Assembly (NCBI GenBank): GCA_905116865.2
Contig: CAJHNH020005013.1
Location: 405,001-469,000, forward strand
Source: Candidula unifasciata
Taxonomy: Eukaryota; Mollusca; Gastropoda; Stylommatophora; Geomitridae
Reading direction: 5' to 3'
Length of the DNA: 64,000 nt
Each line of letters begins with the position of its first letter. Position 1 is the first letter of the stretch. Below the pieces are notes generated by a model, which was given only the letters and a program-made list of their open reading frames with translations, searched no databases and had not been told where the DNA came from. The position numbers were made by a program, and so were the translations under genes. Shown piece by piece: positions 22,223-33,607 of this stretch.

Positions 22223-22235
22223 AATAAATAATAAA
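22223..22235 (+). terminator. Candidate polyadenylation signal of SPG11
   Basis: Two overlapping AATAAA hexamers lie 135-147 nt after the stop, followed by ggtttttattgttg, a U/GU-rich stretch. It is plausible but other AATAAA sites exist nearby. Confidence 0.5.
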
Positions 22236-24125
22236 TATTAGGTTTTTATTGTTGATTCGTTATGAAGCCTTTATTAAAATAGTATGACAGTAGCGATACT
22301 GAAGTTTAGCTGAAGGAATTGAGGTGTAAAATAAGTGACTGCACAAGGATGTCATACATCTTAAATATGGCCTTACATGAACACCAGTAATATTATGTTT
22401 ATCTTGTTGTGTATATGGTGATTTCCTTCTTTCTTTGCATCTCTATGGAGAAAAAATAGATGTTCTTCAACTGCATAACTGAAGAAAAATTATTATAGCC
22501 TATTACTTTCTAGATTTGTTATAGGATGACTTAAATTTAGTTGAACATCTCTTATGGGACATCATAAACTTTGTCAGCATCAACACAAATCGGTTTGCAG
22601 CTGAATTGAATCCAGGTATGTTGGAATTATAAAACTGCATTCATACACCCAAAGCCACAGATGCTGACAGTTTGACGACGTACATGTTATAAAGCTTATG
22701 TATATGTATCTGTTCATTATCATCATCATCCTGCAGAAATTCTGAAATCCTTTGCCAGCTCCTCTGCTTGTTGCATTTTCATGCCCATAATGTTACCTTT
22801 GACCTGTGTCCGCTTTTGTTATAGTCAGCCCTAACCTTTTCTTCCAGGAATTATACTTTCCATAACTGTTCTTGAACCTGGCACCATCAGAATGGGACTC
22901 TGGCTACTAATAAAATGGACAGGGGACGTTTGAAAATGTCCTAATTCAAGTATTTGATTGATTAATTCATTCACCACTGTACTTTTTAAACTGCTGTGGC
23001 ATTTAACCCTTTGGAGACTGAGCCTTTTTTGAGTTTCAGTGCCAAAAAGATGGAGCCCTTCAGGAAGGGATTCTCTTAGTTTACATACAAGCATTCACCT
23101 AACATATACAAAATGTTCTATATATATTTATATTCGTGTAGGAAATTGAATGAGCTAACAGAATTTTTATGAATTTTACTGAAATCTCAACATTCATTCA
23201 AATTAACTTATTCTGATTTGCATAATTTATGCAAGCACCTTTTTTCTCTTTTAAACTTGGCAACAAACATGACTAACCTGAAGAGGTGAATTTCTTTCAT
23301 GGATGAAACCTGAATAATTCCTAACACTTGTATTTTGGGAATTAAGACGCAACAGTCCTTTTAACTGTTGTTGGGCACAGGTACCCCCCCCCCCCCCCCC
23401 TCCTCCAATCTATGTAGAGTTATAGAACATATCAAACTTTGTTGAAAGCTATCATTGAACAGCCCATACGTGCAAGAAATGCAAGAAGCAATCTAATTGG
23501 CTGGTACTAAAACCTGACAGCCGATCTCAAGGCTTGTATTAAATAGGGCCAAGCCGTCTTTTTAATCGGCCACGTTGTCTCCAAATGGTTAATATGGTCA
23601 GTGTTTTATAGCATCCTTTAAAATGGACGAATATAAAGAAGATCCATCTTTTTCTTCTGTATTTTTCCGTAAAAAGTGGTTGACATGTTGTGCTGTGGTT
23701 CACAGCTACGCTGCAATATCTGTGCCTTTCAGCCAAACACATCTGTAGTTTACAGCTATGTACCCATCACGGCCATTTGGCCTCTATTATTTCTTTTTGG
23801 TCATGAACTCACATTATCTTTGTAAAATGGTCATTTAGCAAACAGATTAAGCTGTGACCATGGTGGCCTAAATGAAGATGGTGAAGTGAAACCTGAAGAC
23901 GGATGTTGATTAGAAAAGCCATAGGTATTGTACTGGATTCCACCCTTGATGTCAACAAATAGAGTGCACAGGATAGAAGGTAGAGGAGGAAGAGACTTTG
24001 AACTCTAATTTGGTGTATATTCAGTGCAGCAGGATGATGATGATGACAGCATGTTTTGTGTATGTATTAATAATAACTGACGTTATTTTTATTGTTGAAT
24101 TGTATACATTAATATTTCCCAAAGT
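22236..24125. other. Intergenic region, repeats only
   Basis: No gene is seen. 22715-22870 looks like the 3' side of a minus LINE-R (catcatcatcctgcagaaat). A poly-C run sits at 23384-23401. 23695-23755 resembles 5610-5670. 23860-24045 is a decayed element ending in GATGATGATGATGA. Confidence 0.5.
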
Positions 24126-24129
24126 TTAA

Positions 24130-24425
24130 CTAAGAGGGGAGGCTCGCTTTCAAATCCAGCTGCGACTCGCTGCAGTCACGGTCGGTGTTCGAAACTGGGC
24201 GGTTCCCGGGGTTCACCCAGCCTCTAGGAAATGGGTACCAGAGTGACACTCTGGGGTAAATGGAAGAACGTCGCTGTAGCTGCAGAGTAACGTGCGGACC
24301 GCGACACAGGCGGACAGTTTCATATCAGCTGTCCGTACTGGTGGCAGAGCACTTATGGTTTATAACTGGTGCAGTGACGCTGGTTCCCATCTCCCGACTT
24401 TACCTTTACAGAAGAAGAAGAATAT
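24130..24425 (+). mobile_element. SINE-G (GC-rich, GAAGAAGAAG tail)
   Basis: A GC-rich block starts at ggggaggctcgctttcaaat, has gtgttcgaaactgggcggtt (box-B-like) and gaccgcgacacaggcggaca, and ends in cagaagaagaagaat. It is single-copy in this window. The classification rests on its tail and composition. Confidence 0.55.
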
Positions 24426-24559
24426 TCACAATGTTTAATTTATAATTTATGTATGGGAATAGGTGAAAGCTTTGATTTTGGTGATTCTGTGAAATAAATA
24501 GTCAGGGAACCATTAAGGCCATAGAAACAGTATTATAAACAAATTTACATGTATCGATC

Positions 24560-24800
24560 CCCACTCATAGAAATAAATAGAGATAGGAAAACACACTAGA
24601 CATCAAAATCAAAAGTTAGAGTTGCCATATCAGGAATGGTGAGTGATGCCTAGCAAGTCAGGCGTCTTAATTCTCAAGTTCTTGTAATAAGGCACTTTTG
24701 TTATTTGGAGGTGACAGGTTTGATTCCCGGCATTGTAACTATAGCTTTCAATTTGCATGTTGTCTAGTGTGCCCGTCTATTTTTCTACTTATTTCTTTGA
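24560..24800. mobile_element. SINE-I pair in inverted orientation
   Basis: 24560-24640 (minus sense) and 24705-24800 (plus sense) share cacactagacaacat-type and tagctttcaattt-type sequence as reverse complements. The second copy has a box-B-like caggtttgattccc. Together they form an imperfect long hairpin. Confidence 0.7.
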
Positions 24801-25244
24801 GTTTTATTAATACTTGTCTATTTATTTATTATATATACTAACAATACATGTTAATTTGTTTATCAAGTGGTTCAGTAATGAGTATGGTGTGTTTTGTTTG
24901 TTCATTTAAAATAATTCACTGTGTTTAAAAACTCTAACCGTTGAACAAAATGTTTAAAAGTAATTTATATTCTGAACAATAAAATACATTATGATCATGT
25001 GCTGTTTAATTTTTTACACATAATCATGAAAGTTAAATTACAAAAAGTAAATATATGCAACTAGATACTGTTCTTACAAATGAAGAATGCAAAAAAATTA
25101 TGATTAAAAAAAAATTTTGATTTTGAAATGTGTAAAAATTATCTTGTTTGATGCTCACCTATCAGTGTACGTGGTTTTAGATTGGATATTTATGGTTGTA
25201 TAGTTTGATTTGTTATGTGAAACAGCTTAATTTGTTGATAGAAC

Positions 25245-26025
25245 AAATGTGACCTATTGTGATTCCGAAGCAGAACTCCAAGAACTTACTACAAAATTAG
25301 AGTCTGTGGTGAATATGGCATGGAAATTAATGCAGAGAGAAAAGCAAGATTCTGGTAAATAGCCACAAAAATCAAGTACCTACCAACAGAGAGACAAAAG
25401 GGGAAAAAAACTAGAAGTTAAAACCTTTGAATACTGGCTGCCACATAAGTAACGATGGCATATGTACCAAAGAGATCAAGACAAGACTTGATATGACAAC
25501 AGCTGCAATGTCTCAGTTGAATATGATGTAGAAGAGCTAAATCGGCATCGCCGTAAAGATCTGTAAATGCATATCCCTGGTATGGTCTATTTTCCTGTTA
25601 GAATGTGAGAGCTGGACTCTCACTGTGGAAATGGAAAGGAAGATTCAGACTTACGAAGGTAAATGCTATAGACGCATTTTGTGAATTACTTATTTAGAAC
25701 ATAAAACTAACAAATATGTCTGAGACAAAAATACAAATTGCCAGGAGGAGTCTCTCTTGGCAGTGGTGAAACATCGCAAGCTAGCTTGGTCTGGGCACGT
25801 GGTGAGACATGAGTTGATTGCAAAGACTGTACTTCAAGAAACATCGGTGGGGAGGAGTCGAAGAAGAGGTGTGCAAAGAAGAACCTAAAATAACAACATA
25901 AAGAAATGGACAGAACTAAGTTATCACACACTTGTTCGTCAAGCGGAAGACAGAGAAAGATGGTGGGTTTTATGTGTTAGTACTTTCGTTGATATACCTC
26001 CAGGACCCTAACGGGTCAAGGGTTA
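25245..26025 (+). mobile_element. LINE-R fragment (same lineage as 7997-10985)
   Basis: In broken frames it reads YGMEINAEKSKIL-like, an EVKTFEYW-like block, CESWTLTVEMERKIQTYEGK, a CYRRIL-type block and HRKLAWSGHVVRHE. Many stops are present, so it is dead. It serves as the uninterrupted comparison for the 2.3-kb insertion. Confidence 0.85.
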
Positions 26026-26068
26026 TATTATGTTATGCTATGTTATGTTATGTTATGTTATGTTATGT
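26026..26068 (+). repeat. (TTATG)n microsatellite at LINE 3' end
   Basis: About eight TTATG units directly follow the LINE-R fragment and are probably its 3' tail. Confidence 0.85.
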
Positions 26069-26329
26069 ATGTGAAACAATTAGATTTGTTGTGTAAAACA
26101 ATTGGATTTGTTCTGTGAACCAGTTGGATTTGTGTTTTTTTCCTTAACATTTGGATTTGTTCTATGGCACAAACTGATTTTTATGAGTCACATATGTATT
26201 TTCATTCTCCTGCTTCCTCACCACCATCTTTCCCTCCAGCACATACTTTTACTCTTCTAAATCAAGGAGCCAGTATTTGGAACCAGTGATGAGAAGCCAG
26301 TTATGAGAAGCCAGTTATAACATATTACT

Positions 26330-26620
26330 GTGAATTCTGGACAATTAATAAACAAGCTGAACAATTTCTTGAATTCTTGGAAATGTGGTTTTACAGAATA
26401 ATTCTTAGAAATTCTTGGTCAGCCAAAAAAGAGTAGCCTAGTTGTTTTGAAAGAGGCAAGAAGACAACTTATGACAAATGTCAGAAAGAGACAGTGCTAA
26501 TTTTTTAGTCTTATTATGAGAACAAAACTAGAGCATGATGTGTCCACTGGAAAGATCTGTGAAAAATGAGACAGGAAGACAAAATGAGTAGATTCTCAAC
26601 AGTCTTTTGTCATGGCATTG
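26330..26620 (+). mobile_element. LINE-R fragment, decayed
   Basis: In frames with stops it reads FLEMWFYRIILRNSW and EKTTYDKCQKET-like, recalling the MWFFRRILRIPW block of 18425-18930. Confidence 0.6.
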
Positions 26621-26793
26621 GGGGAAAAAGGCCCGGGGAGGGGGGGGGGGGGTGAGCCCATGAACTGATACATGCTGTTGAATATCTCATTTGTGGAGAG
26701 GCATGATCGCCCACTTGATAATGAGGAATAGGAAGCCAGAGCTCACCCATGTGTGGTATCAGTAACGCTAGTTCCTCGTGTACTTTCTCATGA

Positions 26794-27312
26794 CCCGTTG
26801 TTGGAAAGACAAGAATAGACCCACTGACTCCCCAAAAAGCATATCATAAGAGTTGACTAACTGGATGCTTTCTTTGAAGTTGAAGTGCATCTGTCTGTGA
26901 AACCAACGGTCTGCATATAAATTTCAGATATGTAAAACAAATGTGCACTCAACACTCACATTATGGAATAAGACTTCTTCTTTTTCATGATCATCGGCTG
27001 TAAACTCCGGCAGAAAGTTCTGGCTGTTCGCCCACTTCTGGACTCTAGTCCTGTTCCAGAAACTGAGTTGTTGCGTGTAAATCTGTTTGACAGGTCTTAC
27101 TCATTTGTTTGCAGATTGTTGGTTCCTTGTCTCCCAGGCAGATGTACCCCCAGTTCGGAGGAAACTCCCAATTAGTTTACTCTTATGACACGCTTGAGCA
27201 GGCAGTGTATCTATTCTTGTTTTCCCTACAATGGGGCCCCGGAACTCACATGGGGAGGAACTAAACTTAAGTCCAGAGGTGGACGACAACCAGACATGAA
27301 GAAGAAGAAGTA
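26794..27312 (+). mobile_element. SINE-C (plus) split by an inverted SINE-C
   Basis: 26794-26974 is the 5' part up to acattatggaataagact. 27257-27312 is the 3' part (taagtccagaggtggacgac to the GAAGAAGAAG tail). The split point is filled by a second SINE-C on minus. Confidence 0.88.
26975..27256 (-). mobile_element. SINE-C (minus), inserted in a plus SINE-C
   Basis: It runs from tcttctttttcatgatcatc (tail side) to gggccccggaactcacatgg (5' side) and is essentially full length. The flanks aataagact and aactaaact may be a diverged target duplication. Confidence 0.88.
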
Positions 27313-27349
27313 ATGCAAGCAGACAATGTTAACACAATAAACTGTGCCA

Positions 27350-28000
27350 AGAGTAGTGGTAGCTTAATGGCTAGGCACTCGAAACTCGCCTACTGGCTCT
27401 AGGATCTGAAACGACCTCTGTAGTACTTCTTTTGTTGTGGCCCTTGTAGTCGATGTTACGGCCCTTTGGATGTCATCAGTATCGTCAAAGAAGCGTCCTC
27501 TCAAAGTAACTTTAATTTTGGGAATAGAAAATAACCACAGGGACACAAATCTGGGAATTAGGGTGCATGGTTAAGAACACACATTCATTTTAGGGCCAAA
27601 AATTCTTGTACAACTACTGCCCAGTAAGCCAGAGCATTGTCATGAAGAAGGTACAAACTGGCAAGCAAATTTTTTCTTGCCCAAATCTTTAACTTAAATT
27701 TTACGAATGGTCTCTCTATTAACACCAATTTCATCTACCATCATCCTCACAGTCAAAAAAAGATTTTCTTGTATCCGTTCTCTGACTTTTGCAATGAAAT
27801 CCTCATTACGAACAGAAATTTGGCGTCCAGGTCTAGTTGCATTAGTATCACTTCCACACCACTTTTGAATAGTGAATACCACCTGAAAATCTATGCAAAA
27901 GATGAACAATATCCCCATAAACTTGTTGCATCAATTCAGCTGTCTCAATTACGCTTTTTCTGAGTTTTAAACAGAATTTAATGTTGGCCTTTTGCTCCAT
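27350..28000 (-). pseudogene. Mariner-like transposase, decayed and internally deleted
   Basis: On the minus strand from the start codon at 28000 it reads MEQKANIKFCLKLRKSVIET and then AELMQQVYGDIVHLLHRF. Next come the RPGRQISVRNEDFIAKVRER and LTVRMMVDEIGVNRETIRKI blocks, a catalytic-region LLHDNALAYWAV block, and the C-terminal SIPKIKVTLRGRFFDDTDDI. The span is ~650 bp against about 345 codons in intact mariners. Frameshifts and the missing middle make it non-functional. Confidence 0.9.
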
Positions 28001-28204
28001 GCTGATTACGTAACAATGCATCTCTGACTAGGTCAACAAAATGCCGGCTTGTTTGCTGTCTGCTTATCAATGGCGATAAAAAGTTGCCAGATCATAGATG
28101 AAGGTTGCCTCTTTGGATTCTATGCTTTGCATCATAGATGGCTTTTTTGTTTTGGCCATAATCAAATCAGCCTCATTACTTAATTGTCGGACCTTGTATA
28201 TATA

Positions 28205-28395
28205 AAATCTGTGTTGCCGAAGCCAACTAAAGATGGTTGGAGAAGGTAGCTAGCTCATCCGATAGAATACAATAGCTGCAAGATTGTTCGAGTTAATCAT
28301 GAACAGATTTGCCAAGAGCTTGGCGTAAGTTGGTTGAGGACTTGTGTTCTATTGGGAGTTAAAAGGCAGAAGTCCTATGGAGTTTGTGTTTCTTC
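28205..28395 (+). mobile_element. LINE-R 3' end fragment
   Basis: The stretch ggttgaggacttgtgttcta and ttgggagttaaaaggcag also occurs in changed form at the end of the LINE-R copy near 36690-36720. Confidence 0.6.
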
Positions 28396-28439
28396 CTTTC
28401 TTCTCTTCCTCTAGTTATCTGTCTGAAGTATGCGGGGGG

Positions 28440-28819
28440 AAGGGGAGGATCTTCTGAGCGCTTTCTGATGAGTTGAGTCAAGAATTGACATTAAAGCACT
28501 CGGACATTCCCATGCATGCTCCGTTCTCATGTTCAGCAGCAAGCGCAAAGTTCCAATACTGATGGTAACAGTCACAATCTGGTTATATGTCTGTCTTGCC
28601 TTTCCTCTAAGTGTAGTGAGCCGGTCAGACCCTCTGGTTACACCCAGGTGCCTCATTCTCTCCAGGCCATAATAATCTTCTTTCTCTACTGATTCCATTG
28701 CTTGTTCCTAAAGGGCCTTGACCACATCTGCTTAGTCATGTATCAATTCACCACCCAGTGGTGCAGATCCAGACAATTTGTCTGCCTGTTCATTACCCAC
28801 CACGCTGGCATAGCCTGGA
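28440..28819 (-). mobile_element. LINE-I 3' fragment abutting a second copy
   Basis: The minus strand reads VEKEDYYGLERMRHLGVTRG, KARQTYNQIVTVTISIGTLR and a WECPSALMS tail. It ends where another LINE-I 3' terminus begins at about 28820, so two copies are arranged head to tail. Confidence 0.85.
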
Positions 28820-30851
28820 GATTTGATTTGATTCAAGAACCAACATTACAGCACTCGGGGCATTCCCATAAGCGCCCCATCTTCAGCAGCCAGGCAAGAG
28901 TTCCAATACTAATGGTGCCAGTAGCATTCTGATTAAATGTCCGTCTTGCCTTTTCTCTGAGCCTCGAGCATCTTCCAGAACCTCTCATCACTCCCCGCTG
29001 CATCAATCTCACCAGACTGTGGTGATCCATCTGCTCCTCCGAACTGTACACGCTCTCCCACAAGACACTAACCACGTCTGCCTTATCATGTATCAGTGCT
29101 CCACCAAGTTGTGCAGAGCCAACCAGTCTGCCGGCCTGTTCATTTCCCAACACACCGGCGTGCCCCGGTGAAAAAATCCAGACAATACTCCTTACCCGTG
29201 TCCTCTGCAGCGAAGCATGCCACTCTGTATGAAGCATTAACTGTTCTGATCTTCCTCAGTATGCTTTCTGAATCAGTTACAATCACTATGTGTGTGTGTC
29301 GTGTTCTCTAGCCAGCGGAGAGCTGCAGTGACCGCATCCAACTCCATTCTTAAGCTGGATGTTGTGGTATCATATGCTAGGCTCTCCTACACCAAACATC
29401 GACCATTAACTTTTGCTAAAAAGCCCGAAGCACTTCTTTTGCCTCTTGACACTGAACCGTCTGTGTAAATGATCAAATCCTCTGAGCAAGCATTATCTTG
29501 AATTAATTGCTGAATTTCCACCTCTGTGGCACTTGCTATTCAGTCTCTGCATTCCCGGCTCAGCATGATTATGACTCTACACAAGTCTGACTGTTCAGGT
29601 GGCACTTTGACCCACTCTTCTCCTCGCCTAATGTTCTCAAGGATGCAAACCTGTCTGATTGTGTCTTCTGCCTGAGCAATCTATGACCTCCCTCTTATCT
29701 GCCGCTGACACTTAATTGCACCCATAGATTCATGCAGAGGGTGGTCTGTGTCTGCAGCTACCCTGAGATATGACTTCGCCTGCAGCACCTTGTGCCTACC
29801 TGCAACAGTCGGCAAACCAAGGATGTATCGCATATACACCACTGTGGTGTCTCTGGTGCAACCCAGAATGACCCGCATAGCCGCGTTCTGTATGCGCTCT
29901 AGTTTGTCCATCTGACTCCTTGAGACGGTAAGCAGTCCCAGGTCATAATCAACCACTGACAGGATCAGGTGCTGATATAGTGTGAAAAGCACTCTCTGGT
30001 CATTGTCAATTGCAGCCAAAGTCTTAAGTGCACCAAGTCCTTTTTGGCATCTCGTCACAACACTCCCCACATGGTCCTTAAATGACAGGCTCCTGTCAAA
30101 TGTAATTCCCAAATACTTCAGTTTGCTCTCTCTGTTGACGTTTCTACCATCTATCGTGAGACTTGGGACATTAGCATTAATGATTCTGTTGTCCAGAGAA
30201 CACCACAAAACAGACGCCTTTTCCGGGTGGACGACAGCCCTCATTTCTGTACACCACTCAGTCACTTTGTCTACAGTCGCTTGTAGCTCCCTGGCTGTTT
30301 GTTCACTCTCTTCCCCCTGCCTATATGCAAGTATATCATTCGCAAAAGTCAGTATCCTTCCAACTCCTGGTGCTTCTAGGCTTGCAATCTTGCTCGTATA
30401 CACGTTAAAGAGCACAGGCGTGATGGCGGATCCCTGTGGCAGTCCTGGGGCCAAAGTGCATGGTTCTGAGGTCCATGAGCCCAGTCGGAGAGCAACCCGA
30501 CGTGAATACAGGACAGCTGCAACCCAATTCACCAGCCATGGACTGATCTCCTTCTCCCTCGGTGCAGTCATTAAGATATCGTATCGCACTCTGTTATAAG
30601 CATCCTCAAGATCCAATCCTACCGCCACAGTTTCCTGTCTGTTCTGGAACTCTTCATAGACGTCAAAAGCAAAAGTGGCCGCATTTTCCCAAGTGTCCTT
30701 TCTTGGCCTGTAGCTTCCCAGACCTCTTGGGAGAAGCTTCCCCCTTTCCAAAAAATCTTGCAGCTTTACAGCAACTATCTTCTCCAAGACCTTCCCAAAT
30801 GTGTTTTGTAAGGTGGTGATTCTAAAGCCACTGAGCTTAGAATGAGGTAAT

Positions 30852-30853
<2 letters not shown>
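28820..30853 (-). mobile_element. LINE-I, best copy: reverse transcriptase + RNase H
   Basis: On the minus strand an open frame from about 30850 to 29681 covers RT blocks: FGKVLEKIVAVKL, YRPRKDTWENA, GLDLEDAYNRVRYDIL, PGLPQGSAITPVLFNVYTSK, ILTFANDILAYRQG and KYLGITFDRSLSFKDHV. Downstream are RNase H blocks: IYTDGSVSRGKRSA, SSLRMELDAVTAALRWLEN and FSPGHAGVLGNEQAGRL, then a WECPECC tail. Two catalytic aspartates are replaced: FADD reads FAND, and NEQAD reads NEQAG. The RNase H part has stops and shifts. The 5' end is cut by a (GA)n run. A C-terminal RNase H domain fits the I superfamily. Confidence 0.92.

Positions 30854-30939
<86 letters not shown>
30854..30939. repeat. (GA)n microsatellite
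   Basis: About 42 GA units mark the 5' break of the LINE-I copy. The open frame through it on minus is an artefact. Confidence 0.97.
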
Positions 30940-30944
<5 letters not shown>

Positions 30945-30945
<1 letters not shown>

Positions 30946-31215
30946 CTAATTACTGGCATCATGACAGCTAAAAGACTGCAATTGTTGGATCATATAGAGA
31001 GAATGGCCACTGAGAGATAAAACATTGCATACACAAAAGAGTCGAATCAGAGCAGACCATAGGGCAGAACAAGAAGATGGTGTTGAGATAATTTAAAGCA
31101 GACCTACAAATACTTCTCATCGACTGGAAAGGAGAAGGCTAGTGAGAGAGTTGAATGCAGGCAGGTGATATCTGCAACAATGAGCCTCAAGGGCTTGGAA
31201 TGCTGAAGAAGAAGA
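30945..31215 (+). mobile_element. LINE-R C-terminal fragment with GAAGAAGAAG tail
   Basis: It reads LLDHIERMATER-like and SATMSLKGLEC, and ends in tgaagaagaagatg. It lies tail to tail with 31230-31660. Confidence 0.65.
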
Positions 31216-31229
31216 TGATTTATTCCATG

Positions 31230-31660
31230 TCACCAGCACGATCCTCTTCTTCTTCTTTACGTCATCTTTTACTGCTTCAGGTATCAAGGGATATATAAGG
31301 TCCCGCTTGGTGCTCTTCTGGCTGCTTTGACAATAGACACATCGTAGTGCTGTAAAGTTTCTCTAATGATGTCTTCCCATGTTGTTCTTAGTCTACCTCT
31401 TGCTCCACGCCCTTCTATTTTCGTATATAGCGTATGGTATAGCATCAGAAAGCATTCTCTTCAAGTGAGCAAACCATTTGATTTGCTGTCTTCGTATGTA
31501 ATTTAGAATTGGTTCTGTGCCAACTTTATCTTGATGACCTCAATCTCATTTCCATGGTTACTAATGTTCGTTTATGTTTTGTTGTAAGTAGCCACGTCTG
31601 ACACTGATAGCGTAGAGTAGGAATGAATATGCTTTGTATGAGATGTTTCTTTGTGCTAAT
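31230..31660 (-). mobile_element. LINE-R C-terminal fragment (minus)
   Basis: The minus strand gives RRQQIKWFAHLKRMLSDAIP then a GRGARGRLRTTWEDIIRETL-like block, and the TTC-rich side (GAA tail) is at 31245-31257. It is closely related to 19485-19900. Confidence 0.78.
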
Positions 31661-31676
31661 TGGGACTGCCTTATGC

Positions 31677-31799
<123 letters not shown>

Positions 31800-31800
<1 letters not shown>

Positions 31801-32160
31801 GGGCTGCGTGGTCTCGAGGCATGGTGTCCGCCTCGAGTGCTAGAGGTTCCGGGTTCAATTCCCGTTAAGGGCTGGGATTTTTTCACGTGGACTTGGATTT
31901 CTAGTAATTCCCCCTGGTCTATGGGTAATGAGATCGGACGCCCGTGTGCATTATTGCAATCGTAAAAAATCCTTTGGCAGTTAGAAATCGAAGAGTAGCC
32001 TAACGGCGCTGCCCGGGCAAAATTTGAAGTTAAAAATTTACCTAAAGTATGTCAGGATCCTCGCCCGTGCACTGTGCTGAGCTTTTCGGACTCAGACTTG
32101 AGTTAGAAGAAGAACGGAGCATTTATGGGTGTGCCATGATGTTGATGCGTTCGTTGTTCA
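31800..32160 (+). mobile_element. SINE-A copy 2, most complete
   Basis: The tRNA-like head is cgtggtctcgaggcatggtg (A-box region) and ttccgggttcaattcccg (B box). The body has ggacttggatttctagtaat and ctaacggcgctgcccgggca. It is longer than copy 1, which lacks about 60 bp after the head. Confidence 0.9.
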
Positions 32161-32224
32161 AAACTCAAACTTTCATATAGGCTAACATCATATAGGTTAT
32201 GTTATACCAAATTTCGGTTTACAT

Positions 32225-32790
32225 GAGTCATTCATTCAGTAGCATGTCCCTCGCGGAACCTCGCTGCCATAACAACCCTCCGGAAAACCTTCCTATCCTG
32301 AGCAAGATGTCCTGCGTCTGATACACCCATCTGGAGATCATCTGCCACATCCTGCACCCATCTTCTCCTTGGCCTTCTCTTCCTCTCTTCCCAGGCATAT
32401 ACCCCAATTGATTTTCTCTAGACTTCCATGACGTTTCAAGTGACCAAAATATTTCAATTTTCTTTGTTTTATTGTCTTTACTAGCCAACCCTAGCTCTTG
32501 AAGTATGGATGCATTTGTTCTTTTCTTTACCCAAGATATTCTTAGAACAACATTTATATTTCAAATGCATTTATGCGCTGTTCCGCTTGTTTAGTAAGTG
32601 TCCAGGTCTCACAGGCGTATGTTGCAATGGGAAAGATGCATGCTCTTAAAAATCTGACCTTTGTAGTTCTATCTGTACAATTCCATAAAGTCTTTGAAGA
32701 GCAATTGATAGTCGCCGTTTAATTTCTTTCATTGTGTCACCATTGTTGGTAACCAGTGACCCAAGATATTCGAAATTTTTTTACATGAGT
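32225..32790 (-). mobile_element. LINE-R fragment (minus)
   Basis: The minus strand reads a KYFGHLKRHGSLEK-like block (broken), MPGKRGREGQGEDGCRMWQM, then DILLRIGRFSGGLLWQRGSA with family-typical spacing. Upstream, 32570-32700 gives CETWTLTKQAEQ-like sequence. Confidence 0.75.
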
Positions 32791-33334
32791 ATCTGTGCCA
32801 AATAAGGCATCAAAACAGAAAACAGTTACCGCACATTTGTATTAGCTTAATATACGTGCTAAAACCTAATGTATATATTTCTGTAACCAATTTGTTTTTT
32901 TTTAAAACATACATAACCTTTAATTATTTTATTATTTTGATGTTGTTTAACAAATGTTCCTTTAACAGTTATTGTTTAACGGATCTGGCAATCAAGTAGT
33001 AAACACACGCTACCGAAGCTTCCGGTAACCAAGTGTGAACGTTTGTTTTGCGAAACGGTTTACTTATATTTTAACCTCTCAAAATAAACAGGTAATACAC
33101 AATGTATAAACACGTCATTGTTCAGGATAACGATAGATGCTACTTTCCAATTATGAATAGGATTACATTAAAAAATAACCTCAAGTTCTTGTTTTTTGTG
33201 TTCCGGTGTGTACTCTTCGGTTTCGACTGACGACAGTGACGACGACTGGTGTCTTTGGTACCTAAATAAAGTACCTTCCTTTGCAGTTCGACATTAATTG
33301 TTACTATTAATACTATTAATATAAAAAGAATAGT
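32791..33334 (+). promoter_or_regulatory. Possible 5' region of EFTUD2 (weak)
   Basis: This is the only repeat-free, moderately GC-containing stretch upstream of EFTUD2. It has cttccggtaacc near 33017 (ETS-like site), tttccaattatg near 33144 and a CGACAGTGACGACGAC run near 33232. A CAG|gtaata donor-like site lies at 33090. No transcript evidence, so this is a guess at where the untranslated first exon could be. Confidence 0.15.
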
Positions 33335-33607
33335 AAAAGACCCTTTTCCACGCCTTTAGGCGTATATCTTATAAAGGGCTAGATCTATATTTCTGTAGAC
33401 CAATTGGCACAAAATGGGTGATGACGGTGATGTGGTCAGCATCACACGGCCGCCTTTGCCTCCCGGGACTCCGACTGCACCCGGTACCCACTCAAGGCTG
33501 GGTCCATCTGGGAGACAAAGTCATTTTTTAAAATCGTCCGGCTCCGTCAGGGAGCGAACCTACTACCTTCTGATCCGCGGAGAGCGTCTAGCCGCTCAAC
33601 CACGGCG
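33335..33607 (-). mobile_element. SINE-B copy (minus)
   Basis: On minus: GTGGTTGAGCGGCTAGACGC head, box-B region GTAGGTTCGCTCC, and 3' end ggcgtggaaaagggtc. It sits in a TTA-rich stretch. Confidence 0.9.

Noticed and set aside
29982..30599. 205-codon plus-strand frame
   Set aside because: Antisense shadow of the LINE-I reverse transcriptase on the minus strand.
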